64,000 nt of DNA, from the NCBI RefSeq assembly GCF_045223415.1, contig NZ_JBEQZJ010000007.1, forward strand, positions 33,548-97,547, given 5' to 3'. A program made the translations under genes and the position numbers. This document shows positions 7,825 to 15,501 of this stretch, one piece after another (position 1 is the first letter of the stretch; every line of letters begins with the position of its first letter). Source of the DNA: Hoskinsella mucinilytica. GTDB taxonomy: Bacteria > Bacillota_I > Bacilli_A > Erysipelotrichales > Erysipelotrichaceae. A model generated the notes under the pieces. The model was not told the DNA's origin, did not search any database, and saw only the letters and a program-made list of their open reading frames with translations.

Positions 7825-8898
7825 ATGTATAATAAAGACATGAGAAAAAAGATAACCAAAGAGAACTATGCATCTATGAGAAGAAAAGGGAAGCAGAATG
7901 TAAGGGTCATGCTGATACTTTTTTATATGTTCTTACTTTGTTATGCAGTGTTGGGATATTTCATTGTTGATATGTTATTTATGAAAGCATATCCTGATGC
8001 TATCTTTATTTATCTTGTAAAAACGATCAGCATGCTGATGATTTGGCTTTTTCTGATTAGGATGATGTGGCGATTTCGAAAGATCGGAAGAACTTTATTT
8101 TCCATAGGAGCAATTTGTTCTCTGTATTCTCTTTATGATATGAAACTCATGTTGGATGTATCTCTTCCTATACAAAGTGATCAAGTATTAAATTATTTAT
8201 ATGCGGCTCTCATTGGGTGTAAGACGATCATCGTACTATCCTGTATGTTAAAGATGCGTTGTGATCCATTCATGCGATGCATTTGGAGTGCCTATATTAT
8301 TTATGAAGATGCTTTGGATGAAGAAGAGGATGAAGAGGAGGAAGAGGATGAGGAAGAAGAACCGCTACAAGAGCTACCTTTCCAACATCATGATGCTATC
8401 CCTTTGATATTACGTCTCCCTCAAACAAGTCCATTGGTGTTAAAAGCGAAAAAACATATACGAATCAATGCTTTCCTATTCAGCACTTTGACATTTGGAG
8501 GATTCTTATTCTTTTATGTTTTCATGATATTTATGCAAATGAATGATCGTCATGATATCGGAATCGCTTATGTACAAAGACAGGTCATTTTATCCACATT
8601 ATTCTCTATCTTGATATGGATGTTTCCCATCATTATGATGTTTTTCTATCATCGTTTTACGAAAGTGCTATTGTTTCTTGCGTGGCTATGTGAAGCAATC
8701 AGGCAAACTATGACAATACCGATGATCATAGAAACTTTTATGAGTCAACATTATACATGGAAAGCAGCAATGATTCTCATCGGTATAGAACTATGTAGAT
8801 ATCTATGTTTCTATAAGTTGACATTAAGAGTAGTACGAGATCCGTTTATACATACTTATTGGTCAAAACAATTTCGTACAAAGGAGCCTTATGAATAA
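7825..8898 (+). CDS. Multi-pass membrane protein with an acidic insert
   Basis: The 357-residue product has a basic N-terminus, about four membrane segments up to residue 150, a cytoplasmic or loop region with an almost pure Glu/Asp stretch at about residues 158-175, then four more segments (residues 213-345). I do not recognise the family. The start is uncertain: no good ribosome binding site precedes ATG 7825 or 7840, a TATAAT at 7827 could even be a promoter element, and ATG 7876 has a weak AAAGAG upstream. It stands alone between a terminator and the deoC promoter. Confidence 0.7.
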   Translation: MYNKDMRKKITKENYASMRRKGKQNVRVMLILFYMFLLCYAVLGYFIVDMLFMKAYPDAIFIYLVKTISMLMIWLFLIRMMWRFRKIGRTLFSIGAICSLYSLYDMKLMLDVSLPIQSDQVLNYLYAALIGCKTIIVLSCMLKMRCDPFMRCIWSAYIIYEDALDEEEDEEEEEDEEEEPLQELPFQHHDAIPLILRLPQTSPLVLKAKKHIRINAFLFSTLTFGGFLFFYVFMIFMQMNDRHDIGIAYVQRQVILSTLFSILIWMFPIIMMFFYHRFTKVLLFLAWLCEAIRQTMTIPMIIETFMSQHYTWKAAMILIGIELCRYLCFYKLTLRVVRDPFIHTYWSKQFRTKEPYE

Positions 8899-8940
8899 AG
8901 GAATTCAAGTGAATTGCTTTTATCCATCCTTGCTTCATGG

Positions 8941-8955
8941 TATACTAAAAGTATA
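8941..8955. promoter_or_regulatory. Palindrome over the deoC promoter region
   Basis: TATACT (8941-8946), AAA, AGTATA (8950-8955) is a perfect inverted repeat and the first arm also matches a -10 box. It ends immediately before the AGAAGGAGG ribosome binding site of deoC, so a repressor bound here could block expression. The binding protein is unknown. Confidence 0.45.
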
Positions 8956-8971
8956 GAAGGAGGTCGTTCAA

Positions 8972-9634
8972 ATGAAATTGAATAAGTATATTGATCATAC
9001 GTTATTAAAAGCAGATGCAACCATTGATAAAATCAAAACGCTTTGTGAGGAAGCAAAAGAATATGATTTTGCGAGTGTCTGTGTAAATGGGTATTGGGTA
9101 CCAACTTGTAAGGAGTTATTGGCAGGTAGTGATGTGATGGTTTGTACTGTCATTGGATTCCCTTTAGGCGCAATGAGTACAGATGCAAAAGCATTTGAAA
9201 CAAGAGATGCAATCAACAATGGTGCGAATGAAGTTGATATGGTTTTAAATATCGGTGAAATGAAGGCAGGGCATTATGATGCTGTCAAAGCAGATATCGA
9301 AGCAGTTGTTGAAGCTGCACAAGGACATTGTGTGAAAGTGATTTTGGAAACCTGTTTATTAACAAAGGAAGAAATCGTAAAAGCATGTGAGTTATGTATG
9401 GAAGCGAAAGCGACCTTTGTGAAAACATCTACTGGCTTTTCTACTCGTGGGGCAACGGTAGAAGATGTAAAGTTGATGAAGGAAACCGTTCAAGATGTTT
9501 GTAAAGTAAAAGCTGCAGGTGGTGTAAGAACCTATGAAGATATGGAAACCATGATTGCTGCCGGTGCGGATCGTATTGGAACAAGTGCCGGAGTAACTCT
9601 TATGCAAAGAAAAACAAGCGAAGGCGGATATTAA
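8972..9634 (+). CDS. deoC: Deoxyribose-phosphate aldolase
   Basis: This cytoplasmic class I aldolase splits 2-deoxyribose-5-phosphate into glyceraldehyde-3-phosphate and acetaldehyde during deoxynucleoside breakdown. The 220-residue protein has family length. The Schiff-base Lys151 lies in FVKTSTGFSTRG, the assisting Lys180 in VKAAGGVRT, and Asp89 in NEVDMV. It is encoded alone, without deoB, deoD or a nucleoside transporter beside it. A strong AGAAGGAGG site precedes ATG 8972 and a strong terminator follows. Confidence 0.97.
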   Translation: MKLNKYIDHTLLKADATIDKIKTLCEEAKEYDFASVCVNGYWVPTCKELLAGSDVMVCTVIGFPLGAMSTDAKAFETRDAINNGANEVDMVLNIGEMKAGHYDAVKADIEAVVEAAQGHCVKVILETCLLTKEEIVKACELCMEAKATFVKTSTGFSTRGATVEDVKLMKETVQDVCKVKAAGGVRTYEDMETMIAAGADRIGTSAGVTLMQRKTSEGGY

Positions 9635-9646
9635 AAGCAGGAATAG

Positions 9647-9683
9647 ACAGTAAGCGTAATATAGTTCGCTTACTGTTTTTTTT
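9647..9683 (+). terminator. Intrinsic terminator
   Basis: ACAGTAAGCG (9647-9656) pairs with CGCTTACTGT (9667-9676) and a T-run follows. It ends deoC. Confidence 0.93.
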
Positions 9684-9734
9684 CTTGATTAAAGAGTTGT
9701 TGATGTCATAATAAAAGGGAAGGAGATGATATAT

Positions 9735-10202
9735 ATGGAATGCAAAGAATGTTATAGTACGTATCGAAGGATCACCCCGCTTTTGAAACCAGAGGAATGT
9801 TTAAAGCAACATACACAATATATATGTGGAACATGTGGAAGATGTATTTGCATTGAAAAGGATAAGCAAAGAGGTTTACAGCGATGGAATTTCCCTTTTC
9901 AATCTCTTGAAAAAGCGATCCTATATCTCAGAACAGCAGACGTTACTACAAAATGTTGTTGTGGAATCTATGAATTACAAGATGCTTCTGGAAGATTATC
10001 TTATAAGATTTTCAAGGATGAAAAGGAATTGGCTTCTTATTTGAAGAAGCATCAAACAAAACATTGTTTAACGAAAAAGCCCCTATATCAAAGATCACAA
10101 TATGAGGAATTTGAAGAAACTCAGATCAGAATATTAACCCTAGAAGAACAAAGAGAATATCGAAAACAACAAATAGAAGAAAAGAAGTTACGCAAAAGGT
10201 GA
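9735..10202 (+). CDS. Hypothetical Cys-containing protein
   Basis: The 155-residue product begins MECKECYSTYRR, has ICGTCGRCICIE near residues 31-42 and CCCG near residue 75, suggesting a zinc ribbon or other metal-binding knot in the N-terminal half. The C-terminal 35 residues are highly charged (Glu, Gln, Arg, Lys) and probably helical. No signal peptide or membrane segment is present. I start at ATG 9735 because GGAGA (9722-9726) is 8 bases upstream; the earlier ATG 9726 overlaps that site. I do not recognise a family. It lies alone between the deoC terminator and the CorC-like gene. Confidence 0.68.
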   Translation: MECKECYSTYRRITPLLKPEECLKQHTQYICGTCGRCICIEKDKQRGLQRWNFPFQSLEKAILYLRTADVTTKCCCGIYELQDASGRLSYKIFKDEKELASYLKKHQTKHCLTKKPLYQRSQYEEFEETQIRILTLEEQREYRKQQIEEKKLRKR

Positions 10203-10326
10203 ATCTTTCTTTAAGTAAGAGCTAAGAAAGTTAACGATCTATTTTCATAGGAAATAGATGCCCTACTTTACATTTATAGTAAAATTTGTTAAAATGCTAT
10301 CAAATTATAAAAAGGAGAGATGATTT

Positions 10327-11676
10327 ATGGATGACCCCCAAGCGTCATCGATGATGCTGCAATTACTGCTGATCGTAATACTGACGCTGATCAATGCTTA
10401 CTTTGCTGCCAGCGAAATGGCCATAGTCTCAGTAAGTAAAACAAAGATCCACCGTTTGGTGGAAGAAGGAAATAAGAAAGCAAAGCTTGTAGAACAGCTT
10501 CTACAAGAGCCTACTGCATTCTTATCTACCATTCAAGTAGCAATCACATTGGCTGGATTCTTTAATTCCGCAAGTGCGGCTACCGGTATTTCCCTTCGTT
10601 TGGCTACAGTATTAAAACAATGGCAGATTCCTTATGGAGAAACCATTGCAATGGTTGTAATTACGATTTTATTATCCTTTGTGACGCTGATTTTTGGTGA
10701 ATTGGTTCCAAAACGTATTGCTTTGCAAAACGCAGAGAAATTTTCCATGTTTTGTGCCAAACCAATTGTGGTGATTTCTAAAATTGCTTCACCGTTTATC
10801 AAAATTTTATCCTGGTCTACAAAATTTGTATTGCGTATCTTTGGCATGCATGATGAAAATGTAGAAGAATCTTTATCAAGAGAAGAAATACGTTCTATGG
10901 TGGAAAGCGGACAGGAAAATGGTGTGTTCAATGAAACAGAAACCGAGATGATCAATAGTATCTTTGAGTTTGATGATATTCAAGCTGAAGATGTTATGAC
11001 ACCTAGAACAGAGGTATTCTGTATTGATATCAATGATCCTATGGAGTCCTACTTAGATGATTTGATGGAGTTACATTATACAAGAATTCCTGTATATGAT
11101 GATACCGTAGATGACATTATCGGTATTCTTCATATCAAAGATTTTATGATCGAAGCTCATAAATATCATTATGATTTTGCGAAAATCGATATCAAAAAAC
11201 TATTAAGAAAACCTTATTTTGTATTAGAAACAAAAAATATTGATGAATTATTTAAAGAAATGCAGAAAAAACGTCAACATATGGCAATTTTAGTAGATGA
11301 ATATGGTGGATTTTCAGGTATCGCAACCATTGAGGATTTGGTAGAAGAAATCATGGGTGATATCGAAGATGAATATGATGAAATCGAAGAACCGGAACTA
11401 AAAAAGCTAGATGATCATACTTATTTGATCGATGGTTTTATGAACGTAGATGATTTAAATGAAGAATTATCTTTGGAAATAGAAAGTGATGATCATGATA
11501 CCATATCAGGATTTCTACTTGGCTTATTGGGAAAAATACTAGAAGACGGATCAAAAACAAGTATTAACTATAAAAATCTACATTTTGATATTCTTGAAGT
11601 GGAAGATAAACACATAGAGAAAATAAAATTAACAATAGAAAATGAAACAAAACAAGAAGATGAAACAACAGCATAA
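10327..11676 (+). CDS. CNNM/CorC-HlyC family membrane protein
   Basis: The 449-residue protein has a DUF21 transmembrane domain (about residues 1-195, with four hydrophobic segments and the conserved AYFAASEMA and FGELVPKRIA), a CBS-domain pair (about 205-330, including VMTPRTEVFCID and DEYGGFSGIAT), and a C-terminal CorC_HlyC domain (about 350-435). Members are linked to magnesium or cobalt efflux and resistance; the haemolysin name is historical. The order and length are normal. AAAAGGAGAG precedes ATG 10327. It is monocistronic, with a terminator overlapping the stop codon. Confidence 0.95.
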   Translation: MDDPQASSMMLQLLLIVILTLINAYFAASEMAIVSVSKTKIHRLVEEGNKKAKLVEQLLQEPTAFLSTIQVAITLAGFFNSASAATGISLRLATVLKQWQIPYGETIAMVVITILLSFVTLIFGELVPKRIALQNAEKFSMFCAKPIVVISKIASPFIKILSWSTKFVLRIFGMHDENVEESLSREEIRSMVESGQENGVFNETETEMINSIFEFDDIQAEDVMTPRTEVFCIDINDPMESYLDDLMELHYTRIPVYDDTVDDIIGILHIKDFMIEAHKYHYDFAKIDIKKLLRKPYFVLETKNIDELFKEMQKKRQHMAILVDEYGGFSGIATIEDLVEEIMGDIEDEYDEIEEPELKKLDDHTYLIDGFMNVDDLNEELSLEIESDDHDTISGFLLGLLGKILEDGSKTSINYKNLHFDILEVEDKHIEKIKLTIENETKQEDETTA

Positions 11677-11697
11677 AAGACCGATGAGGTCTTTTTC
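11675..11697 (+). terminator. Intrinsic terminator overlapping a stop codon
   Basis: AAAAGACC (11675-11682) pairs with GGTCTTTT (11688-11695) and the T-run continues. The stem begins inside the stop codon of the CorC-like gene. The 130 bases that follow hold no gene I can support. Confidence 0.85.
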
Positions 11698-11832
11698 TTA
11701 TCTAAATGGTATCTATCTATGTATGATTGGTTCAAGAGAAGAAGCATTTATTGAGATTGGATCTTTACTTTTAAAAAGTTTATTATTGCATTTTTCAAGC
11801 TTTATGTTATCCTTAGAAAAAAGGAGGTAGCT

Positions 11833-12159
11833 ATGAATCATAAAGCAGAAGTGAAAGAATGGGCTACTGCTTTGATACTGAAGCGACTGAGAAATAGTAA
11901 AGCAGGATCAAAACAGTATGAGCTTGCGAATGAACTGCATATGAGCAGACAATATTATGGAAAATTAGAAAATGCTAGAGCAATCATAACGAAAGCGGAT
12001 AAAGAGGCTATCTGTTCTTACTATGGGATGAGCTTAAGAGCATTTAACAGAATGGTTCAAAAGGAAATGCGGATATTAACGGGAGAAGAAAAAGAAGAAT
12101 ACGCAACAGAAAAAGTTGACTATGTGAGGATTCGTGATGAGAAATTCCATAACGAATAA
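11833..12159 (+). CDS. HTH DNA-binding protein (XRE-like)
   Basis: The 108-residue protein has a helix-turn-helix in its middle: SKQYELANELHMSRQYYGKL around residues 26-45, followed by helices reading DKEAICSYYGMSLRAF. This resembles the XRE fold but is divergent. The C-terminal 30 residues are acidic. A strong AAAGGAGG site precedes ATG 11833. It is the first of three small HTH genes within 2.2 kb. Targets are unknown. The AT-rich gap after it probably holds the promoter of the next XRE gene. Confidence 0.72.
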   Translation: MNHKAEVKEWATALILKRLRNSKAGSKQYELANELHMSRQYYGKLENARAIITKADKEAICSYYGMSLRAFNRMVQKEMRILTGEEKEEYATEKVDYVRIRDEKFHNE

Positions 12160-12276
12160 TTTTTTTGACTTTACAATAAAGGGATACTTAATTTATACAT
12201 AAAATATATATTATCACTTAATATGTATATCTAAAAAAGTATGATAACTCTATAATTTATTCAAACGAGGTAAATT

Positions 12277-12606
12277 ATGGAGAATATAAATTTTGGTAAA
12301 CTGATCAAGCAGAGATTAAAAGAATTAAATATGACACAGGGTAAACTTGCGAATAAATTAGGTGTCACTGCCAGTCAGGTTTCTCATTATCTAACTGGAA
12401 AAAATGAAATACCATATCAAAATATGGTGAAAATTTGTAAGATATTAGATTTAAACTTGAATAGGTTTTATCATATTTATGATGGAGCTATCACAGAGGA
12501 AGAAATGAAATTGATAGAGACCTATCGTCTTTTAGATGCAACTCAGCAAACTGAATTATCTCATTATATGAATTATTTATTATATCAACAGCATCACACA
12601 GATTAG
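12277..12606 (+). CDS. XRE-family transcriptional regulator
   Basis: The 109-residue protein has a canonical N-terminal HTH (LIKQRLKELNMTQGKLANKL with GVTASQVSHYLTGKNEIP, residues 9-47) and a helical C-terminal tail with the pattern EEMKLIETYRLLDATQQTEL. Its layout and tail match the XRE protein encoded at 13626-13955 on the other strand, so they are probably paralogs. ACGAGGTA precedes the ATG. It may control itself or the secreted-protein gene downstream. Such compact repressors are common in phage remnants and small accessory modules. Confidence 0.88.
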   Translation: MENINFGKLIKQRLKELNMTQGKLANKLGVTASQVSHYLTGKNEIPYQNMVKICKILDLNLNRFYHIYDGAITEEEMKLIETYRLLDATQQTELSHYMNYLLYQQHHTD

Positions 12607-12636
12607 GTCAGTTGATTTTTTAAGATGCTGTTTTTT
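12587..12636 (+). terminator. Probable terminator with a long loop
   Basis: AACAGCATC (12587-12595) pairs perfectly with GATGCTGTT (12624-12632), followed by TTTTT. The 28-base loop is long, so efficiency is uncertain. Confidence 0.55.
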
Positions 12637-12749
12637 CTATTTATATAAGAATTGGCTTTTATCCGTCTTAACTATTATAACATAAATGTTTATATAATTA
12701 AATCCTTGAATATATATTTTTTTTGTAGTAGTATAACTATGTAAAGGAA

Positions 12750-12770
12750 GGTAGCATACAATATGCTACC
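12750..12770 (+). promoter_or_regulatory. 9-bp leader hairpin ahead of a secreted-protein gene
   Basis: GGTAGCATA (12750-12758), CAA, TATGCTACC (12762-12770) forms a perfect tight hairpin. It lies 15 bases before the start codon and 3 bases before the AGGGA ribosome binding site, and a second GGAAGG sits at its 5' foot. There is no T-run, so translation control or RNA stability is more likely than termination. Confidence 0.75.
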
Positions 12771-12785
12771 TATAGGGACATGGGT

Positions 12786-13397
12786 ATGAGAAAAGTTAAA
12801 ATTTTGCTATCATTAGTTATTTGTTCGTTTTTGTTATTACCATTATCAATTCAAGCCAAAGGAGAGAGAGAAATAAGAAAAAAAGATGAAATTGTTATAA
12901 ATCAACAAAACGACAGTTTCACGGAATTAACTAGAGAGGAGTTTATAGAACATATAGCAAGAAATAATGGTATTTCTTATGAACAAGCGGAGATTGAAGT
13001 CACGCAAAAGGATTTTAATTGTTTTAAAGAAAGATCACTTAATGGTGAAATACAGCCACGATCAATGATACTTCATTATGGTTATTTTGAATCTTATTTC
13101 TATACACCAACAGATGAATATAATGATCCACGACGAAGTACATGTGCAAAGTTTGGAGTTTATGCTTCATATTATTATCCTGATGCTGATACATCTTGGG
13201 CTTCAAGAAGATTCAATGCTGTACATGATACTTATCTTTATGCAGCTAACGATTTTACAAGTGTCATTTTACGAAGTAAATATGCATACGTAAGTGGTTC
13301 TTATTCAATAAATTTTGATGCAAGATTTGAAATGAAAAGAGATGCACCATTTATGTATTATGTAGAATATACAATGTCTCATAAATTTTACATTTAG
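12786..13397 (+). CDS. Secreted protein of unknown function
   Basis: The product of about 203 residues has a clear signal peptide (Lys-containing start, then a 17-residue hydrophobic core ending PLSIQA). The mature part begins with a charged stretch, then TREEFIEHIARNNGISYEQA, and a Tyr/Phe-rich C-terminal half (ASYYYPDAD, YLYAAND) typical of beta-rich secreted proteins. I start at ATG 12786, seven bases after AGGGA; ATG 12780 is too close to it. No family is recognised. It is preceded by a leader hairpin and followed after 11 bases by a 50-residue membrane peptide, so they may form one operon. Confidence 0.75.
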   Translation: MRKVKILLSLVICSFLLLPLSIQAKGEREIRKKDEIVINQQNDSFTELTREEFIEHIARNNGISYEQAEIEVTQKDFNCFKERSLNGEIQPRSMILHYGYFESYFYTPTDEYNDPRRSTCAKFGVYASYYYPDADTSWASRRFNAVHDTYLYAANDFTSVILRSKYAYVSGSYSINFDARFEMKRDAPFMYYVEYTMSHKFYI

Positions 13398-13408
13398 GTA
13401 CATTATTT

Positions 13409-13561
13409 ATGCAAAATACAATCACGAAGATTATATGGATATCCTTTAGTTTGATGGTGTATGGTGGACTAAGAGATTTTGAATATATTGCAGATTTTGC
13501 TATGGTTGTATTCATTCTTTCAATCATAGCATATCCATTAACAAATAAAAAAGAAGAGTAA
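13409..13561 (+). CDS. Small two-helix membrane protein
   Basis: This 50-residue open frame starts at ATG 13409, eleven bases after the stop of the secreted-protein gene, and ends just before a strong terminator. It contains two hydrophobic stretches (IIWISFSLMVYGG and FAMVVFILSIIAY) separated by RDFEYIAD, and ends in a charged tail NKKEE. The ribosome binding site is weak (TAGGTA), which fits coupling to the upstream gene. The position inside the transcript and the clean membrane pattern support a real gene; function is unknown. Confidence 0.6.
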   Translation: MQNTITKIIWISFSLMVYGGLRDFEYIADFAMVVFILSIIAYPLTNKKEE

Positions 13562-13563
13562 AC

Positions 13564-13599
13564 AAAAAGGAAGCCTAAGTCTAAATCGCTTCCTTTTTT
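13564..13599. terminator. Intrinsic terminator between convergent genes
   Basis: AAAAAGGAAGC (13564-13574) pairs with GCTTCCTTTTT (13588-13598) and T residues follow. It ends the secreted-protein transcript and may also serve the opposite XRE gene. Confidence 0.9.
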
Positions 13600-13625
13600 T
13601 AAACATTTTAACGAACCAGTAATCT

Positions 13626-13955
13626 TTATTCGTCTTTAGTAGAATACATGAGATTTATCATACTTCGAGCAACAATTCTTTTGTTCTTAGCCGGGATTTT
13701 TCGAAAATGATTCAAAAGTTCCTCTTCAATTTCATCTAGAATGATTTTGGAGGTATCAATATCATAAATATGGTTTAGATCAATATGTAATTCTTTTGCG
13801 ATAGCAATCCCGATAGATAATGGCATTTGTGTTCTACCATTAAGATAATAGCTCATAGAGCTACGGCTACAACCAACTTTTTCTGCCAATTCATTTTGAC
13901 TGATTCGTTTTCGATTTAAAATTCTTTTAATTGTTTCAATAAATGGATCGTTCAT
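13626..13955 (-). CDS. XRE-family transcriptional regulator
   Basis: The 109-residue protein carries an N-terminal HTH (ILNRKRISQNELAEKVGCSR, then SSMSYYLNGRTQMP) and a helical tail ending KNKRIVARSMINLMY. It has the same length and layout as the XRE protein at 12277-12606, suggesting duplication. Its promoter on the minus strand has a TATAAT box inside an inverted repeat at 13961-13995, which points to autoregulation. It converges on the secreted-protein operon. Confidence 0.88.
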   Translation of the reverse strand: MNDPFIETIKRILNRKRISQNELAEKVGCSRSSMSYYLNGRTQMPLSIGIAIAKELHIDLNHIYDIDTSKIILDEIEEELLNHFRKIPAKNKRIVARSMINLMYSTKDE

Positions 13956-13960
13956 GTTTA

Positions 13961-13995
13961 TTTCACACCCTTTACTTTGATTATAGTGTGTGAAA
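13961..13995 (-). promoter_or_regulatory. Inverted-repeat operator of the XRE gene
   Basis: TTTCACAC (13961-13968) and GTGTGAAA (13988-13995) are exact 8-bp inverted arms, 19 bases apart. On the minus strand the arms flank a TATAAT -10 box and the second reaches the ribosome binding site. A nearby TATACAGTATA palindrome may be an additional site. This is the expected layout for an autorepressor. Confidence 0.6.
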
Positions 13996-14088
13996 TGTCC
14001 TGTATTCTATACAGTATACATAATAATGGATAAAATGATGATAAAGTGAGATGTTGTTCATGATTATGAACAGTCTTGCCAAAAAAAA

Positions 14089-14370
14089 TTACTCCTCAGA
14101 GTTGCCAAATAAAGCGTAGGTTTTTTGAAATGCATTATCTAAACCAATGCGTTTGATCCAATCAGCTATTTGCTGAAATTCATTTTCATCAAATAATCGA
14201 TGAAGGTAATCTAATTTTTGTTGCTCATCCCATTGTTCCTTGAGGGCATAAGACTCTTCTTTCATTTGTTCAAGCTCGTTCTCATAATCGATATTTTCTT
14301 GTATTTCTTCTTCACTTAGAGCTCTAGGATAAGCATAGGGGAATAATGAAATCTTCTTCTCTTTTTTCAT
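14089..14370 (-). CDS. Hypothetical acidic protein
   Basis: The 93-residue product is rich in Glu and Gln and probably helical and cytoplasmic. It opens MKKEKKISLFPYAYPRALSE and ends in a compact segment with ADWIKRIGLDNAF. A strong AGGAAGGAG site lies before the start on the minus strand. I do not recognise a family. It is expressed alone next to the XRE gene and could belong to the same accessory patch. The 220 bases between it and the tRNA hold its promoter, an 8-bp inverted repeat (14476-14483 / 14499-14506) and nothing else I can assign. Confidence 0.68.
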   Translation of the reverse strand: MKKEKKISLFPYAYPRALSEEEIQENIDYENELEQMKEESYALKEQWDEQQKLDYLHRLFDENEFQQIADWIKRIGLDNAFQKTYALFGNSEE

Positions 14371-14561
14371 AATTAAAATCTCCTTCCTACTTTATAGTAA
14401 AATAAATGTAAGAAATATTCAATAAAAAGCATGACGATTTTAAATTATCTAAGGATATTCACTTGTAAATCAAGCCAATGATATGGTGTTCCTTTTTTTA
14501 TCATTGATAACATAGGATTGATATAGGAATTGAATCATATGGTAGAATTTGTTGATAATAC

Positions 14562-14588
14562 AAAAAAACTCTGATCATATCAGAGTTT
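14562..14588 (-). terminator. Intrinsic terminator of tRNA-Asn
   Basis: AAACTCTGAT (14566-14575) and ATCAGAGTTT (14579-14588) form a 10-bp stem; read on the minus strand a T-run follows. It lies 11 bases beyond the tRNA. Confidence 0.92.
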
Positions 14589-14598
14589 CAACGTTACA

Positions 14599-14674
14599 TG
14601 GCGCCTTAGACAAGACTCGAACTTGTGACCTGCCGGTTAACAGCCGGATGCTCTACCGACTGAGCTACTAAGGC
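14599..14674 (-). tRNA. tRNA-Asn (GTT)
   Basis: On the minus strand the sequence folds as a full cloverleaf: acceptor GCCTTAG/CTAAGGC, D arm GCTC/GAGC, anticodon stem TCCGG/CCGG-type with loop CTGTTAA carrying anticodon GTT, and T arm ACAAG-TTCGAGT-CTTGT. The discriminator G and CCA are encoded. It is a lone tRNA with its own promoter and terminator. Confidence 0.97.
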
Positions 14675-14693
14675 ACTTTTTTAACGCTTTGAT

Positions 14694-14722
14694 ATAATAT
14701 CATATTCTATTGCTTTTGACAA
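14694..14722 (-). promoter_or_regulatory. Promoter of tRNA-Asn
   Basis: On the minus strand TTGTCA (-35, 14717-14722) and TATTAT (-10, 14694-14699) are 17 bases apart and lie about 20 bases before the tRNA. Confidence 0.8.
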
Positions 14723-14761
14723 TATCATTTAGAGAATTTCTTGAAATTTTTATGATTTTTT

Positions 14762-15076
14762 CTAAATTCTTTGTTTGATACAAGATGGAATTCTAGTTTG
14801 TGTTTCTTTATAGTAGTTTATGATATCAATTGCCTTTTCACATCCATTTGGGTCTATGTGATAATGGATCCATTTGCCATCTTTTTTTGCTTTGACAATT
14901 CCACTGTCAATTAAGATTTTCATATGATGGGATAAAGTGGATTGTCCTATTTGCAATTGATCTAAAAGCTCACATGCACAATGCTCTCCGGATTTTAAAA
15001 TTTCAAGAATTTCAATTCTGTTTTCATCACAAAATGCTTTGAATATCATTGCTGTTTTTCTACTGCTCAATTCCAT
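14762..15076 (-). CDS. ArsR/SmtB-family repressor
   Basis: The 104-residue protein is a winged-helix ArsR repressor: KAFCDENRIEILEIL, then GEHCACELLDQ, the recognition region QSTLSHHMKILIDSGIV and wing KKDGKWIHYHI. The Cys-x-Cys in GEHCACEL sits in helix alpha3 at the place of the ELCVCDL motif that binds arsenite or soft metals in ArsR. No ars or metal-efflux gene is adjacent. Its promoter (TTGACA, 17 bases, TATTAT) abuts a CTTAA-N6-TTAAG inverted repeat. It diverges from the cobalamin-riboswitch operon, so a shared operator could let it influence that operon, though this is inference. Confidence 0.93.
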   Translation of the reverse strand: MELSSRKTAMIFKAFCDENRIEILEILKSGEHCACELLDQLQIGQSTLSHHMKILIDSGIVKAKKDGKWIHYHIDPNGCEKAIDIINYYKETQTRIPSCIKQRI

Positions 15077-15105
15077 AAGAACACCCCTATCTTTAGTTGC
15101 TTTTT

Positions 15106-15150
15106 ATAATAAAAGAGATTTCGATGTTTGTCAACTTAAAATTACTTAAG
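15106..15150 (-). promoter_or_regulatory. arsR promoter with adjacent operator
   Basis: On the minus strand TTGACA (15129-15134) and TATTAT (15106-15111) are 17 bases apart. The inverted repeat CTTAA (15135-15139) / TTAAG (15146-15150) touches the -35 box, a good place for ArsR autorepression. Confidence 0.7.
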
Positions 15151-15213
15151 ATTGACGTAGCGGTTTATAGAAAAGCATGTTACAATAGCTATGTTCATTT
15201 GAAAAATGATAAG

Positions 15214-15371
15214 GATAAAGGTTCATAAAGCGATTTATGATGAAAAAGGAAGCAGGTGAAATTCCTGCGTGGTCCCGCCGCCGTAACAGGGAGTCTGTTT
15301 CATAAGGTCACTGTGTTTCATGGGAAGACGAAACAAGACGAAGAACTGAAACCGGAATACTTGCCTTTATC
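15214..15371 (+). promoter_or_regulatory. Cobalamin (B12) riboswitch
   Basis: All core elements of the adenosylcobalamin aptamer are visible: closing stem P1 GATAAAGG (15214-15221) / CCTTTATC (15364-15371), the GGAAGCAGGTGAAATTCCTGC arm, the B12 box region GGTCCCGCCGCCGTAACAGG, GGTCACTG and the terminal CCGGAATACTTGCC. It is followed by a terminator at 15427-15456, and CCATGAT (15405-15411) can pair with ATCATGG (15436-15442) as a competing helix. Cobalamin should shut off the uptake operon downstream by termination. Confidence 0.96.
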
Positions 15372-15426
15372 TATATGGATGTGATTAACGAGCGATTGAG
15401 CACACCATGATTGAGAAAGATAAAGT

Positions 15427-15456
15427 ACTCTTTTCATCATGGGAAGAGTTTTTTTA
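15427..15456 (+). terminator. Riboswitch-controlled terminator
   Basis: ACTCTT (15427-15432) pairs with AAGAGT (15444-15449) followed by seven T. Its loop contains the ATCATGG that can pair upstream, giving a mutually exclusive antiterminator. Confidence 0.82.
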
Positions 15457-15501
15457 TTGAGTATCCTTATCTTTTTCTTTTGTTAGAAAAGGAGAGAACG
15501 T

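Noticed and set aside
11642..11830. 62-codon plus-strand frame after the CorC-like gene
   Set aside because: It begins inside the CorC-like gene in another frame, crosses its terminator and has no ribosome binding site.
14476..14506. 8-bp inverted repeat CAATGATA/TATCATTG
   Set aside because: The T-run is in the loop rather than after the stem and no gene boundary matches, so I do not call it a terminator or operator.
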